A stretch of 64,000 nucleotides of DNA from Fischerella sp. PCC 9605 (GCF_000517105.1 NZ_KI912148.1:986518-1050517); one strand, 5' to 3'. Positions 1-9,311 are shown, counted from the first letter of the stretch. Numbers and translations: made by a program. Notes: generated by a model not told the origin, from the sequence alone.

Positions 1-48
1 AGGAATGCGAGGTACTCAGCGATTGGTCGCACGCAAGTTAATTGGCAT

Positions 49-603
49 TTAATTCCACTCACAAAGTTGTGATGGGGGCGTCATGCGAGGACGACCATAT
101 TGATATAGTCCATCAATATTCAATGCAGCGTTGGAGAAAACAATCCAATCAGTGCGACCCCATTCATCATTTAAGCTACGAATGATACTTCCTTGACCTA
201 GTTTCAACCGTCCCTCTGAATCCCATTTCCATTCAGATTTAGGAATTTCACTCAACTCATTTTCAGTCGATGATATCGTTAGAGCTTCACCTGTAATGAG
301 ATTACCATTAACCTCACCCCTGAGACAGACAAAACTATCGGAGTGAGGATAACCATAATACCCATCAATGCGACTATCTACTTTGGTGAAGTTTAGACAA
401 ACTCCAGCCCCATCTCGCCAGTCCTTCGGATCGGGTTGACTGCAAAACTGATATTTACCATCTGCTAAAGTTGCGATCGCTGTCTGAGTTTTTGCTTTTT
501 TGTTGACTGGTATTGATGTTGATTGAGCTGCAACATTAGTTAACATCCCTAATAAAGCTGCAAAGACCACAATCAACCCAGAAATCTTGCTTGTAGTTAG
601 CAT
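49..603 (-). CDS. Exported hypothetical protein (184 aa)
   Basis: I do not recognise the family. The best start is the ATG at 603, because GGAGGTGA sits five bases upstream of it; an in-frame ATG 16 codons earlier has no such site. The N-terminus (MLTTSKISG...) has a hydrophobic stretch ending in NVAAQ, which looks like a Sec signal peptide. The mature part holds four Cys residues (YQFCSQ, GVCLNF, FVCLRG, QLCEWN) that could form two disulfides, and Gly/Tyr-rich stretches such as DGYYGYPHS and DGLYQYGRP. It is probably a small beta-rich secreted or periplasmic protein. A 36-codon membrane peptide lies about 100 bp upstream on the same strand with a similar ribosome site, so the two may be cotranscribed. 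No function is assigned. Confidence 0.7.
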   Translation of the reverse strand: MLTTSKISGLIVVFAALLGMLTNVAAQSTSIPVNKKAKTQTAIATLADGKYQFCSQPDPKDWRDGAGVCLNFTKVDSRIDGYYGYPHSDSFVCLRGEVNGNLITGEALTISSTENELSEIPKSEWKWDSEGRLKLGQGSIIRSLNDEWGRTDWIVFSNAALNIDGLYQYGRPRMTPPSQLCEWN

Positions 604-706
604 GATCTCACCTCCATCCTCTGGGAGGTCAGAATTTTTGTCATTGGTCATTTGTTAATTTTTATCTATTCCAGACAACAAACAACTAACAACAAATAAC
701 ATTTTC

Positions 707-817
707 TTAATAGACTGGTGCTGCTGTGGTAGCTAACCATATGCACAACACCAAAATCAGTACAGTAATTTTGACAATTAAGTAAATACTACTATTAGAT
801 ACAAGAATATCATGCAT
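707..817 (-). CDS. Small single-span membrane protein (36 aa)
   Basis: A 36-codon reading frame runs from ATG (817-815) to TAA (709-707). GGGAGGTG is eight bases upstream, an unusually good ribosome site. The peptide starts MHDILVSNSS and continues with one strongly hydrophobic helix (IYLIVKITVLILVLCIWLA) and a short tail ending APVY. This is the composition of a bacterial membrane microprotein. It lies upstream of the exported hypothetical gene on the same strand. No known family is recognised. The call rests on the ribosome site plus the membrane helix and could be wrong. Confidence 0.5.
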   Translation of the reverse strand: MHDILVSNSSIYLIVKITVLILVLCIWLATTAAPVY

Positions 818-1022
818 TATCTACACCTCCCTTTGCTGCTCGTTAGAGCTTTTTGAGGCGTTTATTTGCTCAAGAAAGCAGAGGTTGCTTTTCTGCCTGA
901 CCTCTTATTTTCTCTTATCTCTATTTTCTAACAAATTAATTAAAAAAGTATAGGACAAAGTAGCGTTTTTATGTTTATCTCACTGTTAAGCCTACTGTTG
1001 AACACTGCCAGATTCAGTTAAT

Positions 1023-1484
1023 TTATATTTCCTTATCCATACAATAATTAATAAACTTCATTCCCCGTAGCTCAACCTCTTGTTGCTTGATTACTTGAAA
1101 TCCTCTGCGCTCAAAGAATCCTTTGGCAGTGATACTTGCTTCCGTAAATAACCTTTTGATTCCCAATTCTTTGGCTTTCGTCTCGATCGTATTTAAAAGC
1201 TGACTGCCTACCCCCATCCCTTGAAAATCCTGATGGCAATAAAAACAATCTATATGTCCATTCGTTTCTAGTTGAGCAAACCCAACTATTTTCCTATCAA
1301 TTTCAGCTACATAAGTCATTTTGGAATGCAAGTTTTGATTCCACCTTTGATAATCCATATCTTCAGGTGCCCATGCATCTACTTGTTCTTGGGTATAATC
1401 TCGAATATTAATATTGTGAACAGTGTCATAAAACAATTGCATGATTTCTTGGGTATCATTGTTATGGAATATTCTGATGTTCAT
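1023..1484 (-). CDS. GNAT family N-acetyltransferase
   Basis: A 153-residue single-domain GNAT (Gcn5-related) acetyltransferase, expected to move an acetyl group from acetyl-CoA to an amine. The acetyl-CoA pyrophosphate-binding loop is visible as QGMGVGSQL at about residues 88-96, preceded by the beta-strand IVGFAQLE. The C-terminal part has the usual FFERRGFQVI segment. The sequence resembles YafP-type acetyltransferases, whose substrates are mostly unknown, so no substrate is proposed. It is divergent from the EF-G paralogue, with about 120 bp of AT-rich DNA between them that must carry both promoters. Confidence 0.85.
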   Translation of the reverse strand: MNIRIFHNNDTQEIMQLFYDTVHNINIRDYTQEQVDAWAPEDMDYQRWNQNLHSKMTYVAEIDRKIVGFAQLETNGHIDCFYCHQDFQGMGVGSQLLNTIETKAKELGIKRLFTEASITAKGFFERRGFQVIKQQEVELRGMKFINYCMDKEI

Positions 1485-1605
1485 AACATTTCTTCATGCT
1501 GAAAGTATCTAAATATTAATTATGGTGCTTCCATCTCTAATAAAGCTTAAAATTTTGAGAACTTAGGCAGATTAATTGCTCTCTAACTTGGTAGGAGCAA
1601 ATACC

Positions 1606-3651
1606 ATGATTCCCCGCAGCAACATTCGTAATATAGGTATTTCCGCTCACATCGATGCCGGAAAAACCACCCTTTCTGAACGGATTCTGTTCTATACGGG
1701 CAAAATCCACAAGATGGAGGAAGTGGGCGGTGATGGTGATGGTGCGACAATGGATTACATGGAACTAGAGCGTGAAAAGGGTATTACCATCACCTCAGCT
1801 GCGATCACCTGCTTTTGGAATGATACACAAATCAACCTCATTGACACCCCTGGTCATGTGGACTTTACGATTGAAGTAGAGCGATCGCTGCGTGTACTGG
1901 ATGGGGCAATCATGGTACTGGATGGGGTTGCAGGGGTGCAGTCCCAAACCTACACAGTAGACAGGCAAATGAAGCGCTATGGCGTGCCGCGTATCGCTTT
2001 TATTAATAAACTGGATCGAGTTGGTGCAAATCCATTTCGAGTGGTAGAAGCACTCCAGGAAAAATTATTACTCAACCCCGTAGTATTGCAATATCCCATT
2101 GGCTTGGAGGATCGGTTTGAAGGAGTTATTGATTTAATTGAGATGAGTGCAAACTACTTTGAGGGTAAAAATGGGGAACAACGAGTTAAAAAGCCCATTC
2201 CAGCAGAATTACAGGCGCAAGCACTTTCCTCACGAGAAAAGCTTCTCGATCAAATATCTATCCACTCGGAAGAGATGATGACAAAGTTACTCAGCGGCGA
2301 AGAAGTACCCGCACAAATGATTTGGGATACGATTCGTCAGGGAACTTTGAACTTGGAATTTACGCCAGTGTTGATGGGTTCGGCGTTTAAAAATAAGGGC
2401 GTGCAAAATTTACTGGATGCGATCGCCCTATATTTACCCTCGCCTCTGGAAAGGCAAGTCGTTACTGCTACAGATGTCTCCACAGAAAAAGAAGTAAAAA
2501 TTTATCCCGATCCTGCCGCTCCTGTGGTAGCATTTGCTTTCAAACTAATTGATAGTGAGTTTGGACCGCTGACTTACACTCGCCTGTACTCGGGTACTCT
2601 CAAAAGCGGCGATCGCCTTTACAATAGCCGCACAAAAAAACAGGTGCGTGTGAATCGACTCGCAAGAATTGAGGTAGATAAGCGTCAAGAAGTAGAATCT
2701 GCAACAGCTGGGGATATTGTTGGATTAATCGGGGTTGACTGTGCCTCTGGTGATACCCTTTGTTCTGTGGGCACGAACCTTTCCCTAGAAGGAATATTTG
2801 TACCGGAACCGGTAATGACGATCGCCATCACCCCGAAAAGCCAAGAAGATGTAGATCGTATTTCCAAGGCTTTGCACCGTTTTGTTCGGGAAGACCCCAC
2901 CTTGCACGTCAGCACCGATCCAGAATCGCACAAAACCCTGATGTCGGGCATGGGTGAATTGCATCTGGAAATCTACTTAGAGCGGATGAAAAGAGAATAC
3001 CACGCCGAGGTTTATGTCGGTGCACCCGCCGTTGCTTATCGCGAAACGATCGCCCAGCCTGCAACTTTTGATTACACCTTCAAGAAACAAACCGGCGGTG
3101 CGGGACAATACGCTCATGTGATCGGTCGCCTAGAACCCTGTGAAGAATCGTTTGTATTTGAGAACCGGGTAGTTGGGGGTGCGATTCCCACTCAGTTTAT
3201 TCCCGCCTGCGAACAAGGATTTCGGGATGCACTCAAAACCGGATGGCTGAAAGGTTATCCAATTATTGGGGTGAAAGTAATTCTGGAAGGTGGTTCTCAC
3301 CATCCTATTGATTCTTCAGAAATAGCCTTTCGAGTTGCAGCCAGACAAGGCTTTGAGGAAGCATTTGCCCAAGCAAAACCAACGCTACTCGAACCGATGA
3401 TGTTGTTGGAAGTAGAGACACCAAGTCAATTTTTGGGACGCATCCAAGGAAAGTTGTTATCGCGTCGTGCCTTGTTGCTGGGTTCACAAACCAGAGACAA
3501 TGACGTGGTGATTAGGGCAGAAGTACCCTTAGCAGAGATGTTTGGCTATTCTACAGAATTGCGATCGCTTTCCCAAGGCATGGCGACTTTTTCAATGGAG
3601 TTTGCAGAATATCGACCCTTACCAGAAAATCTACTCGGTGACGTGCGATGA
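1606..3651 (+). CDS. fusA: Elongation factor G paralogue (translational GTPase)
   Basis: A 681-residue EF-G: a GTPase that drives translocation or recycling on the ribosome. The start is ATG 1606, because AGGAG lies eight bases upstream; the frame is open for ten more codons from a TTG. GTPase motifs are complete: G1 AHIDAGKTT (residues 14-22), G2 around GITIT (59-63), G3 DTPGH (80-84), G4 NKLD (134-137). Domains II-V follow, with the domain IV/V sections (QTGGAGQYAHV, LSRRALLLG) typical of EF-G. It is not next to rpsL, rpsG or tuf, so it is probably an extra EF-G copy rather than the str-operon one. Whether it is the housekeeping factor, an EF-G2 or a recycling form cannot be settled from this window. 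Confidence 0.93.
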   Translation: MIPRSNIRNIGISAHIDAGKTTLSERILFYTGKIHKMEEVGGDGDGATMDYMELEREKGITITSAAITCFWNDTQINLIDTPGHVDFTIEVERSLRVLDGAIMVLDGVAGVQSQTYTVDRQMKRYGVPRIAFINKLDRVGANPFRVVEALQEKLLLNPVVLQYPIGLEDRFEGVIDLIEMSANYFEGKNGEQRVKKPIPAELQAQALSSREKLLDQISIHSEEMMTKLLSGEEVPAQMIWDTIRQGTLNLEFTPVLMGSAFKNKGVQNLLDAIALYLPSPLERQVVTATDVSTEKEVKIYPDPAAPVVAFAFKLIDSEFGPLTYTRLYSGTLKSGDRLYNSRTKKQVRVNRLARIEVDKRQEVESATAGDIVGLIGVDCASGDTLCSVGTNLSLEGIFVPEPVMTIAITPKSQEDVDRISKALHRFVREDPTLHVSTDPESHKTLMSGMGELHLEIYLERMKREYHAEVYVGAPAVAYRETIAQPATFDYTFKKQTGGAGQYAHVIGRLEPCEESFVFENRVVGGAIPTQFIPACEQGFRDALKTGWLKGYPIIGVKVILEGGSHHPIDSSEIAFRVAARQGFEEAFAQAKPTLLEPMMLLEVETPSQFLGRIQGKLLSRRALLLGSQTRDNDVVIRAEVPLAEMFGYSTELRSLSQGMATFSMEFAEYRPLPENLLGDVR

Positions 3652-3658
3652 CATCCCA

Positions 3659-3800
3659 GCCCCCAAGTACATAACTCCGCGCCCCTGGTGCGCCTACTCT
3701 GCGTGCCCACCGAAGCTTTGATCGGAGGAAACCTCCGTACCCTTACGGGAAGTCGCTATCGCGCCTACAAACTTCTCTCTGCGTTAAAAAAAGTGAAGAT
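3659..3800 (-). repeat. Copy of a dispersed MITE-like repeat (inverted)
   Basis: The reverse strand here matches the element at 24001-24318. Positions 3728-3765 are an exact 38-bp reverse complement of 24058-24095. Flanking pieces also match: an ACGCAGAGAGAAGTTT-like block, CAAAGCTTCGGTGGG and a terminal TATGTACTTGG-like end. An 82-codon frame that crosses this stretch (3688-3936) is repeat sequence and not called as a gene. The copy sits between the EF-G paralogue and the terminator of the phosphatase genes. Confidence 0.75.
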
Positions 3801-3831
3801 TGGTGAAGCGATCGCCTTAATTGAAGACACA

Positions 3832-3866
3832 AGAAAAACTGAGGAAAATGGTAGCTTCCCTCAGTT
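3832..3866 (-). terminator. Rho-independent terminator of the phoX-phoD unit
   Basis: On the minus strand, just past the PhoD stop codon, AACTGAGG and CCTCAGTT form a perfect 8-bp stem around a 14-base loop, followed directly by TTTTCTT. It is well placed to end the phosphatase transcript. Confidence 0.7.
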
Positions 3867-3889
3867 AACAGGTGGAGGATATTTTATTC

Positions 3890-5461
3890 CTATTTTTCCG
3901 GCTCTAGCATCTTTTCGTACAAAACCTTTCCAGTAATATCGTGAATTTTTACTCTCAACTGACCTTGACGATTTACCTCTGCTGAACCAAAGGAATGGAA
4001 ATTTGGAGGTGGTACATTTTGGGGAAGTTGTGGTGTTTCAGTTCCTGGAGCTGAGATAAATTCATACTTAGAGCCAAAACTGGGATCTAATTCATTGGGG
4101 CCGAAAGCACCCGCATGGATAGGACCAATGACAAACTCCCAGAAAGGATTGAAGTCTTGAAAAACTGCCCGTTCAGGTTCATAGGAGATGGCGGCGGGAT
4201 AGTGTACATCTGCCGTAATCACAACGATATTCTTGATCCCTTCATCTTTAATGAATTTGAGCAACTTGCTCAACTGGACTTCACGACCCAAAACTTCTGG
4301 CAAACCTTGACCCCAGGCATCGCGATCGCTAGTTCCCCCCGTAACAATAGACAGAGGATCGTGAGACGAAATTACCTTCCAAGTTGCTTGGGAAGCCTTT
4401 AAGTTCTGTTTGAGCCATTCAAACTGTTCTTGTCCCAACATTTCTATACCATTGGGATTGCTATTTTCGGGGTTAGGCCCTCTATAAGATCGCTCATCCA
4501 ACAGAAACAAATCGATATGCTTACCGTATTGATACTTGCGGTAAATCTGCTTACCCCGGATTGGATTGTATTCAAATAACGCTTGCTTGGCTCTCTCTGC
4601 TAGAACATCAGCTGACAATCCATTATAAGGTTCTTCAGTTAAAATCTCGCCTGGATACCAATTATTGACCGTTTCATGGTCGTCCCACTGAGAATAGATG
4701 GGAGTTTCTGCTAGAAAACGCCGGAACTTTTCGTCTCCCAAATTGTATTTCCAGTTCTCGCGAAATTCTTCTAGAGTGACAGCTTTAAAGTTCTTGGCCG
4801 GAGAGTTCACCCAAGTTCCACCCCCCACTTCTGCTGGGATTTCTTTTGTCAGTGGAATTTCGTTATCAGCGTAAATAATGTCACCCGCAAAGATAGCAAA
4901 GTCGGGCTTTAGTTTCCGCATCACATCGAAGATAACGTATCCTCCCTGAATGACATCACCATCATAGGCAGTAATCTTTAAGTTGGGGTTGCGACCCCAA
5001 CCCTGACCAGCCAAATCTGCTCCCCAGACAAAACGAACAGGATGAGGTTGAACAGCAGCTGGTGCAGTCCGAAAACTGCCAGTTCCACCTGGTCGGATTC
5101 TAAACAGGCCTTGTTCCCAAAATACCCGGTAGTAGTAGGTTTGATTCGGGCGCAGTCCCACGATGTCAATTTTACCAGTGTAATCTGTGGCTATACTCAC
5201 CTCAGAACCTCTGATAATTTGCACCGATCCTTGAAAGTTAGGCGATTGAGAAAGTTTAACCACAAGACGAGCATTCCTCTCGCCATTGTTACGCGCCCAG
5301 ATAACTGCACTGGTATCAGTCACATCTCCCGATTGAACTGCATCACTTTGTCCAGATGTGAAGATAGCAAGAGCTGGTTCAAGCCATTTAGATCCCAGAA
5401 TTAAACTGGCACTAATCGCGCTCAAAGCCAGAAATAAACGCCTATTTAACCGAGTTTTCAT
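3890..5461 (-). CDS. phoD: PhoD-type alkaline phosphatase (Tat-exported)
   Basis: A 523-residue PhoD-family metallophosphoesterase, expected to release phosphate from phosphomono- or diesters outside the cytoplasm. The N-terminus has a twin-arginine signal (NRRLFLALSA) and a hydrophobic stretch ending around EPALA. An N-terminal fibronectin-like PhoD_N domain (roughly residues 40-135, with SGDVTDTSAVIWAR) precedes the phosphoesterase core. Core motifs include IFAGDIIYADNE and YSQWDDHETVNNW, which carry metal-binding Asp/Asn/His residues, and ISSHDP and VVITADVHYP further on. The start ATG has GGAGG five bases upstream. It follows the PhoX gene by about 220 bp on the same strand and has a terminator behind it, so the two probably form a phosphate-starvation unit. 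Confidence 0.9.
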   Translation of the reverse strand: MKTRLNRRLFLALSAISASLILGSKWLEPALAIFTSGQSDAVQSGDVTDTSAVIWARNNGERNARLVVKLSQSPNFQGSVQIIRGSEVSIATDYTGKIDIVGLRPNQTYYYRVFWEQGLFRIRPGGTGSFRTAPAAVQPHPVRFVWGADLAGQGWGRNPNLKITAYDGDVIQGGYVIFDVMRKLKPDFAIFAGDIIYADNEIPLTKEIPAEVGGGTWVNSPAKNFKAVTLEEFRENWKYNLGDEKFRRFLAETPIYSQWDDHETVNNWYPGEILTEEPYNGLSADVLAERAKQALFEYNPIRGKQIYRKYQYGKHIDLFLLDERSYRGPNPENSNPNGIEMLGQEQFEWLKQNLKASQATWKVISSHDPLSIVTGGTSDRDAWGQGLPEVLGREVQLSKLLKFIKDEGIKNIVVITADVHYPAAISYEPERAVFQDFNPFWEFVIGPIHAGAFGPNELDPSFGSKYEFISAPGTETPQLPQNVPPPNFHSFGSAEVNRQGQLRVKIHDITGKVLYEKMLEPEK

Positions 5462-5680
5462 AAGACCTCCAAACGGTAAGGTTTCTAGATGGCAAAATCA
5501 GGCGAGAACTCTAACACTTGCAACACACACAGCTGTTTGTAGGGAGTGGAGAGTGGTAGGTTATCAAGATAAAATCTTTCCTGCTTAGTTTTTTACCTAG
5601 TTTCCCTACCAAGCTCTCTTTCACGTCAACAAAGCAAATTAGGAATAAACTCTCGCCCTCTGCTTCAGCAAGCTAGACAT

Positions 5681-7165
5681 TTAGCCACGACGTTCCCAAG
5701 GACCCCAGATAGCAAACGTGATACCGGGGGTCTGAATATTTACAAAAAGTGTTTTACCGTCTGGTGAGAAGCAAGCACCAGCGAATTCATTGTCAGCTAA
5801 TTGGTCTTTGATAGTGGGGTCAGAGCTATTTGCGAAGATAATATTCTTGGCAAACTGATATACTTCACCTTCCTGATTAACGCCCACAACATATTGCTCA
5901 CCGCCACCGTCTTCGCACAAAAACAGGTCTCCAAAGGGAGCTACGGTAATGTTGTCGGGTTCATCAAGTAGTTCTCCGCTAGGTTCCGCCTCGATCAGTA
6001 ACGTAATTGTCTCTGCCTTAGGGTCATAAACCCAAACTTGACCGTTACCTCGCGTACCATCTACAGCAGGCGGGCCTCCCTGAGTGGCGGTGAAATAAAT
6101 CAAACCGTTACCATACCAGACTCCTTCACCCCGGAAGAAGATTGCTGCACCCTTGGATTGAGCTTCGTACCGGACTCCCAGCCCCTTCTCTTTGTTTTCC
6201 TCGTCAGGGTCAACATTATCAATCTTGACCCACTCTACAGACAATGGCATACCAACAGGAACTAACCCAACAGAAGCGCCAGGGTTATTGGGATTATTTG
6301 AAGTATTTAATGTCGGTCGATCTCGAATTTTTAACGCGTAGAGGGTTCCGCCTTGGGCTAATTGTCCAGGCTTACTCACTTTGCCTACAGCAGGAACGAA
6401 ACGATAAAAACAACTATCTCCACGATCCTCTGTTTCGTAGATGTAGCCAGTCCTTGGATCTACCGCGATCGCCTCATGGCTGAAGCGTCCCATTGCTTTG
6501 AGAGGTATGGGATCTGCCAAACCTATTGCTGCTTTAGCAGGAACTTCAAAATTATAGCCGTGCCGCACAACACCTAAATCGCCCTTGTTGAAAGTTTCTT
6601 CACAGCTGATCCAACTTCTCCAAGGAGTTGGGCCACCAGCGCAGTTACGAATTGTGCCAGCTAGAGAGGCAAAGTGTCTGATTACCTGACGATTAGATCC
6701 TAATACAAGAGTAGTAGTACCACCCGCATTGATTTGGTCGTATTTCTTATCAGGTGGTGCGATCGCTCCATAACTGGTATTATTAAACTCCTTTTCATCC
6801 GGGTCTAGCTCGTGGTTCCGAACCAATATAATAGTGTTTTTGGGGCCAGGGAAAGCTGCCATACCATCATGGTCAGCTGGAACTAGATTACCATCACTCA
6901 TTGGTTGCCCGGTAATTGAGAGCGCACGATAGTTGAACCTGGGTGGGAGTGCCAACATGGGTTCTTTACTTAAGTCGCCATAGATAGTGGTCGTGAGTTC
7001 ATCTGCATTCACAGGCAGCTTAGGTTCTAATGAACCATAGCCAATGCCCTGTGTAACCTGACCACGAGCAACCCTTGCATAAAAAGCTTCTAGAGGAGAA
7101 AACATCGTCACACTAGCAGCCGATACACCAGCTAGTGTTAAAAATTTACGTCGGGAGAAAGCCAC
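5681..7165 (-). CDS. phoX: PhoX-type phosphatase (DUF839, Tat-exported)
   Basis: A 494-residue PhoX-family protein. PhoX enzymes are calcium/iron-dependent alkaline phosphatases exported by the Tat system. The N-terminus shows a textbook Tat signal (SRRKFLTLAG) with a hydrophobic stretch after it. The family motif GGPTPWRSWISCEE, which carries the iron-ligand Cys region, is present, as are RNHELDPDE near residue 115 and EPDNI towards the C-terminus. Known members act in the periplasm on phosphomonoesters. The gene is first of a pair with a PhoD-type gene, and a triple TTAAC-like repeat with 11-bp period lies about 57 bp upstream of the start, fitting PhoB/SphR control. The exact substrate is not visible. 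Confidence 0.88.
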   Translation of the reverse strand: MAFSRRKFLTLAGVSAASVTMFSPLEAFYARVARGQVTQGIGYGSLEPKLPVNADELTTTIYGDLSKEPMLALPPRFNYRALSITGQPMSDGNLVPADHDGMAAFPGPKNTIILVRNHELDPDEKEFNNTSYGAIAPPDKKYDQINAGGTTTLVLGSNRQVIRHFASLAGTIRNCAGGPTPWRSWISCEETFNKGDLGVVRHGYNFEVPAKAAIGLADPIPLKAMGRFSHEAIAVDPRTGYIYETEDRGDSCFYRFVPAVGKVSKPGQLAQGGTLYALKIRDRPTLNTSNNPNNPGASVGLVPVGMPLSVEWVKIDNVDPDEENKEKGLGVRYEAQSKGAAIFFRGEGVWYGNGLIYFTATQGGPPAVDGTRGNGQVWVYDPKAETITLLIEAEPSGELLDEPDNITVAPFGDLFLCEDGGGEQYVVGVNQEGEVYQFAKNIIFANSSDPTIKDQLADNEFAGACFSPDGKTLFVNIQTPGITFAIWGPWERRG

Positions 7166-7221
7166 TGAACTCTTAATCCTGTTAATTACAAAACCTTTCT
7201 CCGTGAAAATCTACCAATCTA

Positions 7222-7251
7222 GGGTTAACACCAAGTGAAGAGGCAGTTAAA
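7222..7251 (-). promoter_or_regulatory. Candidate Pho box upstream of phoX
   Basis: Read on the minus strand, three 8-base units are spaced by exactly 3 bases: TTTAACTG, CTTCACTT, GTTAACCC. This agrees with the cyanobacterial Pho-box pattern (PyTTAAPyPy repeated every 11 bp) bound by SphR/PhoB-type regulators. The middle unit is one base off consensus (TTCAC for TTAAC). A possible -10 (TAGATT) lies on the start-codon side. Spacing and target gene make sense, but binding is inferred. Confidence 0.5.
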
Positions 7252-8129
7252 TAAAAAGCATTTATTTAAAATTTTATTGATTTTACGCTTTATTTGCGCT
7301 ATTTTAACGCTTTATCTCTTTATATATTTTAAAATTACAATTATACGCGCGTTATCATGTCGCGTGTATTAATTGAATACTTAATAGGAACAGATTTAGC
7401 TGATAGATAGTTGATTGTAATGAAGATATCATCGACAAAAACTACAAAAACCACTCCAGCAACTTTCAGAATTTGGCATGTTGCTATGGATTGAGCAACT
7501 CAAAATCCTTCATTATCACCAAAGTTTCAATATCTTGTTTCCACAATCCTCATGAGGTCATACAATAAATTTCTGTGAGTTTGCTTACATAAAGAATCCT
7601 AGAGTTATGTAAAAGCCTGTATCAAAGTTTCTGTCAAAAACACTAGAAAACAGAAATACTGAATAAATAATACAAGCTTTTACTTTCTTTGCGTATAATT
7701 TATACACTTATGAGCTTGAAATTAACAGTACAGTATTGATGCATAAATATAACTGTGACAAATCACTGAGTAAACTCTTTGACAAAAATATACAAACACC
7801 TAAATATCTAAACATGAGAAAAATACAGTCTTGAAATATGGCTTGACTTTGGATACATCCTTGCTGGAGAATTTTTCCGTTGCTTGAAGAAAACCACACA
7901 CAATTTAAGTCTAAGAAGGCAAACTTATTTTTTCCAAAGGGTAAAATACTGAACTGGTACCCTACTCTATAGTGCTTGCATATAGGATACAGAAAAGATT
8001 GCCAAACTTTTCCACCTGATTCTCCAAGTAGTACAAGAACAAATTAATTGCTGAGATAGAAAAATATTCGCAACAAGTGTGAGAGATGTAGGTATATAGT
8101 TTAAAATCAATTAACTAAAATTATATTGA
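7252..8129. other. AT-rich intergenic region without a convincing gene
   Basis: Almost 900 bp between the phosphatase unit and the T4SS-like cluster. It is very AT-rich, and the frames in it are short and lack ribosome sites. A 63-codon minus-strand frame at 7708-7899 has no recognisable features. I see no tRNA or long repeat. It could hold a small RNA, but nothing in the sequence shows one. Confidence 0.5.
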
Positions 8130-8158
8130 TTCACTTGCATTCACAAAATATGTATAAT
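8130..8158 (+). promoter_or_regulatory. Possible sigma-70 type promoter of the T4SS-like cluster
   Basis: TTCACT, 17 bases, then TATAAT (8153-8158), about 110 bp before the first gene of the cluster. The -10 is a perfect match and the -35 weak (4 of 6). A direct repeat of TGTTAAATTA follows. The surrounding DNA is AT-rich, so chance matches are likely. Confidence 0.3.
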
Positions 8159-8267
8159 GTTTTACTTGGCTTGTACAGATTTCCTTAAAATAAATGTTAA
8201 ATTATGTTAAATTATGAAAGCGAATCCAAGTAATAATTTGGAATGAACACACTAAGGAAATTTACAA

Positions 8268-8888
8268 ATGTCTAGGCAAATTTCTCATCAGAGAAAGTTT
8301 TTACGGGTTGTAAATGGCGGAGTAATGAGAATAACTGAGATTTTGAAGAAAACACTGGAATTTTGCCGCATTAGCTTATTAGAATCTGTACCCTTTTTAA
8401 TTGCTTGTGCAGTATTTTTAAGCATTATTGCTCTCAAAAGCCCTATTTTAATATTCTGCTTACTCTTGGGCAGTTTAATCGCAGTAGTAATGCACCAAAT
8501 AGGACAACATGTGCATCTGCCAAAAAAATATATTCTCGTGTTACAAATTTTAGCAGTAGCTGTTATTCTCAGTGCGTTTTGGTTAGACTATTTTGCAGCC
8601 CCTGCACAAGCGCAGTTTTTTAAGAAAGCTGAAGATTTTTTCACAAATACTTTAACACAAGGTGAAACAACAGGCGCAAATACCCAAGCAGCAGTAAGTT
8701 TAATATTCAACGTCTTACGCGCACTTTACTTACTCTATATAGCTGTTTCCTTGATAGGTGTTATTAATGCAGTTCGTAAAGATGAAGATTGGCAAAGTGT
8801 CGCTAGAACTCCCTTATTAGTCGTTGTTGCTGTCACTATTGCTGATGTACTCACGGGCTTTGTGATTGGTGATAGCAGTACGAACTAA
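8268..8888 (+). CDS. VirB2/TrbC-like pilin candidate of a T4SS-like cluster
   Basis: A 206-residue membrane protein. Three hydrophobic segments (about residues 40-57, 58-76 and 87-108) lead to a signal-peptidase-like site, APAQA before QFF, at residue 115. Cleavage there would leave a 91-residue product with two membrane helices (about 143-168 and 180-200) separated by a short polar loop (RKDEDWQS), the topology of VirB2/TrbC pilins. Its place as first gene before VirB3- and VirB4-like genes supports the call. The extended N-terminal part is unusual for VirB2. Start: ATG 8268 with AAGGA nine bases upstream; ATG 8325 is an alternative. Sequence identity to a known pilin is not claimed, so this is topology plus position. 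Confidence 0.6.
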   Translation: MSRQISHQRKFLRVVNGGVMRITEILKKTLEFCRISLLESVPFLIACAVFLSIIALKSPILIFCLLLGSLIAVVMHQIGQHVHLPKKYILVLQILAVAVILSAFWLDYFAAPAQAQFFKKAEDFFTNTLTQGETTGANTQAAVSLIFNVLRALYLLYIAVSLIGVINAVRKDEDWQSVARTPLLVVVAVTIADVLTGFVIGDSSTN

Positions 8889-8933
8889 TTCATCTCAACC
8901 CAAGATGAAGGAAGAATAGCTGATAAATTCGTC

Positions 8934-9311
8934 ATGTCTCAAGAGCCAGAAAAAGATTTTCGACCTGTAAATCAAATTTTGGGAACTCAACCTTCCTTAG
9001 GACCAATTCCTGCCGATCAAGTCCTGCCGTGGACAGTAATTGCCTTAACAGCCTACTTTATTATAAATGGCATTTTTGGAGGCTTTTTTAAAGATGAGTT
9101 TCAAAAATGGTTGTGGACGGCGCTAATTGCTGGTTGGGGAATGGCAACTTGGTGGATATTAACTGGTGGTAGGAGTTGGCGGTTTTTAAGTAAATTTATT
9201 GGTGTTCCTAATTGGACTAGAGGCTTTGCTCGTTATCAAAGCTTACTGGAAATTAGCCATGAAGCAAAAAATCGGAAAACAAAGCGTCGGCGTCGCCGGA
9301 AGCGAAACTAG
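8934..9311 (+). CDS. VirB3-like small membrane protein
   Basis: A 125-residue protein with two membrane helices (around residues 31-50 and 60-77), a soluble stretch and a very basic tail (KTKRRRRRKRN). VirB3 proteins are small inner-membrane T4SS parts with N-terminal helices that usually precede, or are fused to, VirB4. Here the gene lies directly before the VirB4-like gene and overlaps it by about 53 bp, implying coupled translation. The product begins MSQEPEKDFRPVNQILG, a soluble lead of about 30 residues. The role is inferred from size, topology and position, not from a diagnostic motif. Confidence 0.55.
   Translation: MSQEPEKDFRPVNQILGTQPSLGPIPADQVLPWTVIALTAYFIINGIFGGFFKDEFQKWLWTALIAGWGMATWWILTGGRSWRFLSKFIGVPNWTRGFARYQSLLEISHEAKNRKTKRRRRRKRN

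Noticed and set aside
3688-3936. An 82-codon frame after the EF-G gene
   Set aside because: It is made of the inverted repeat copy and the terminator of the phosphatase unit, and it runs into the phoD 3' end.
7708-7899. A 63-codon minus-strand frame in the AT-rich gap
   Set aside because: No ribosome site, no recognisable domain; expected by chance in such DNA.
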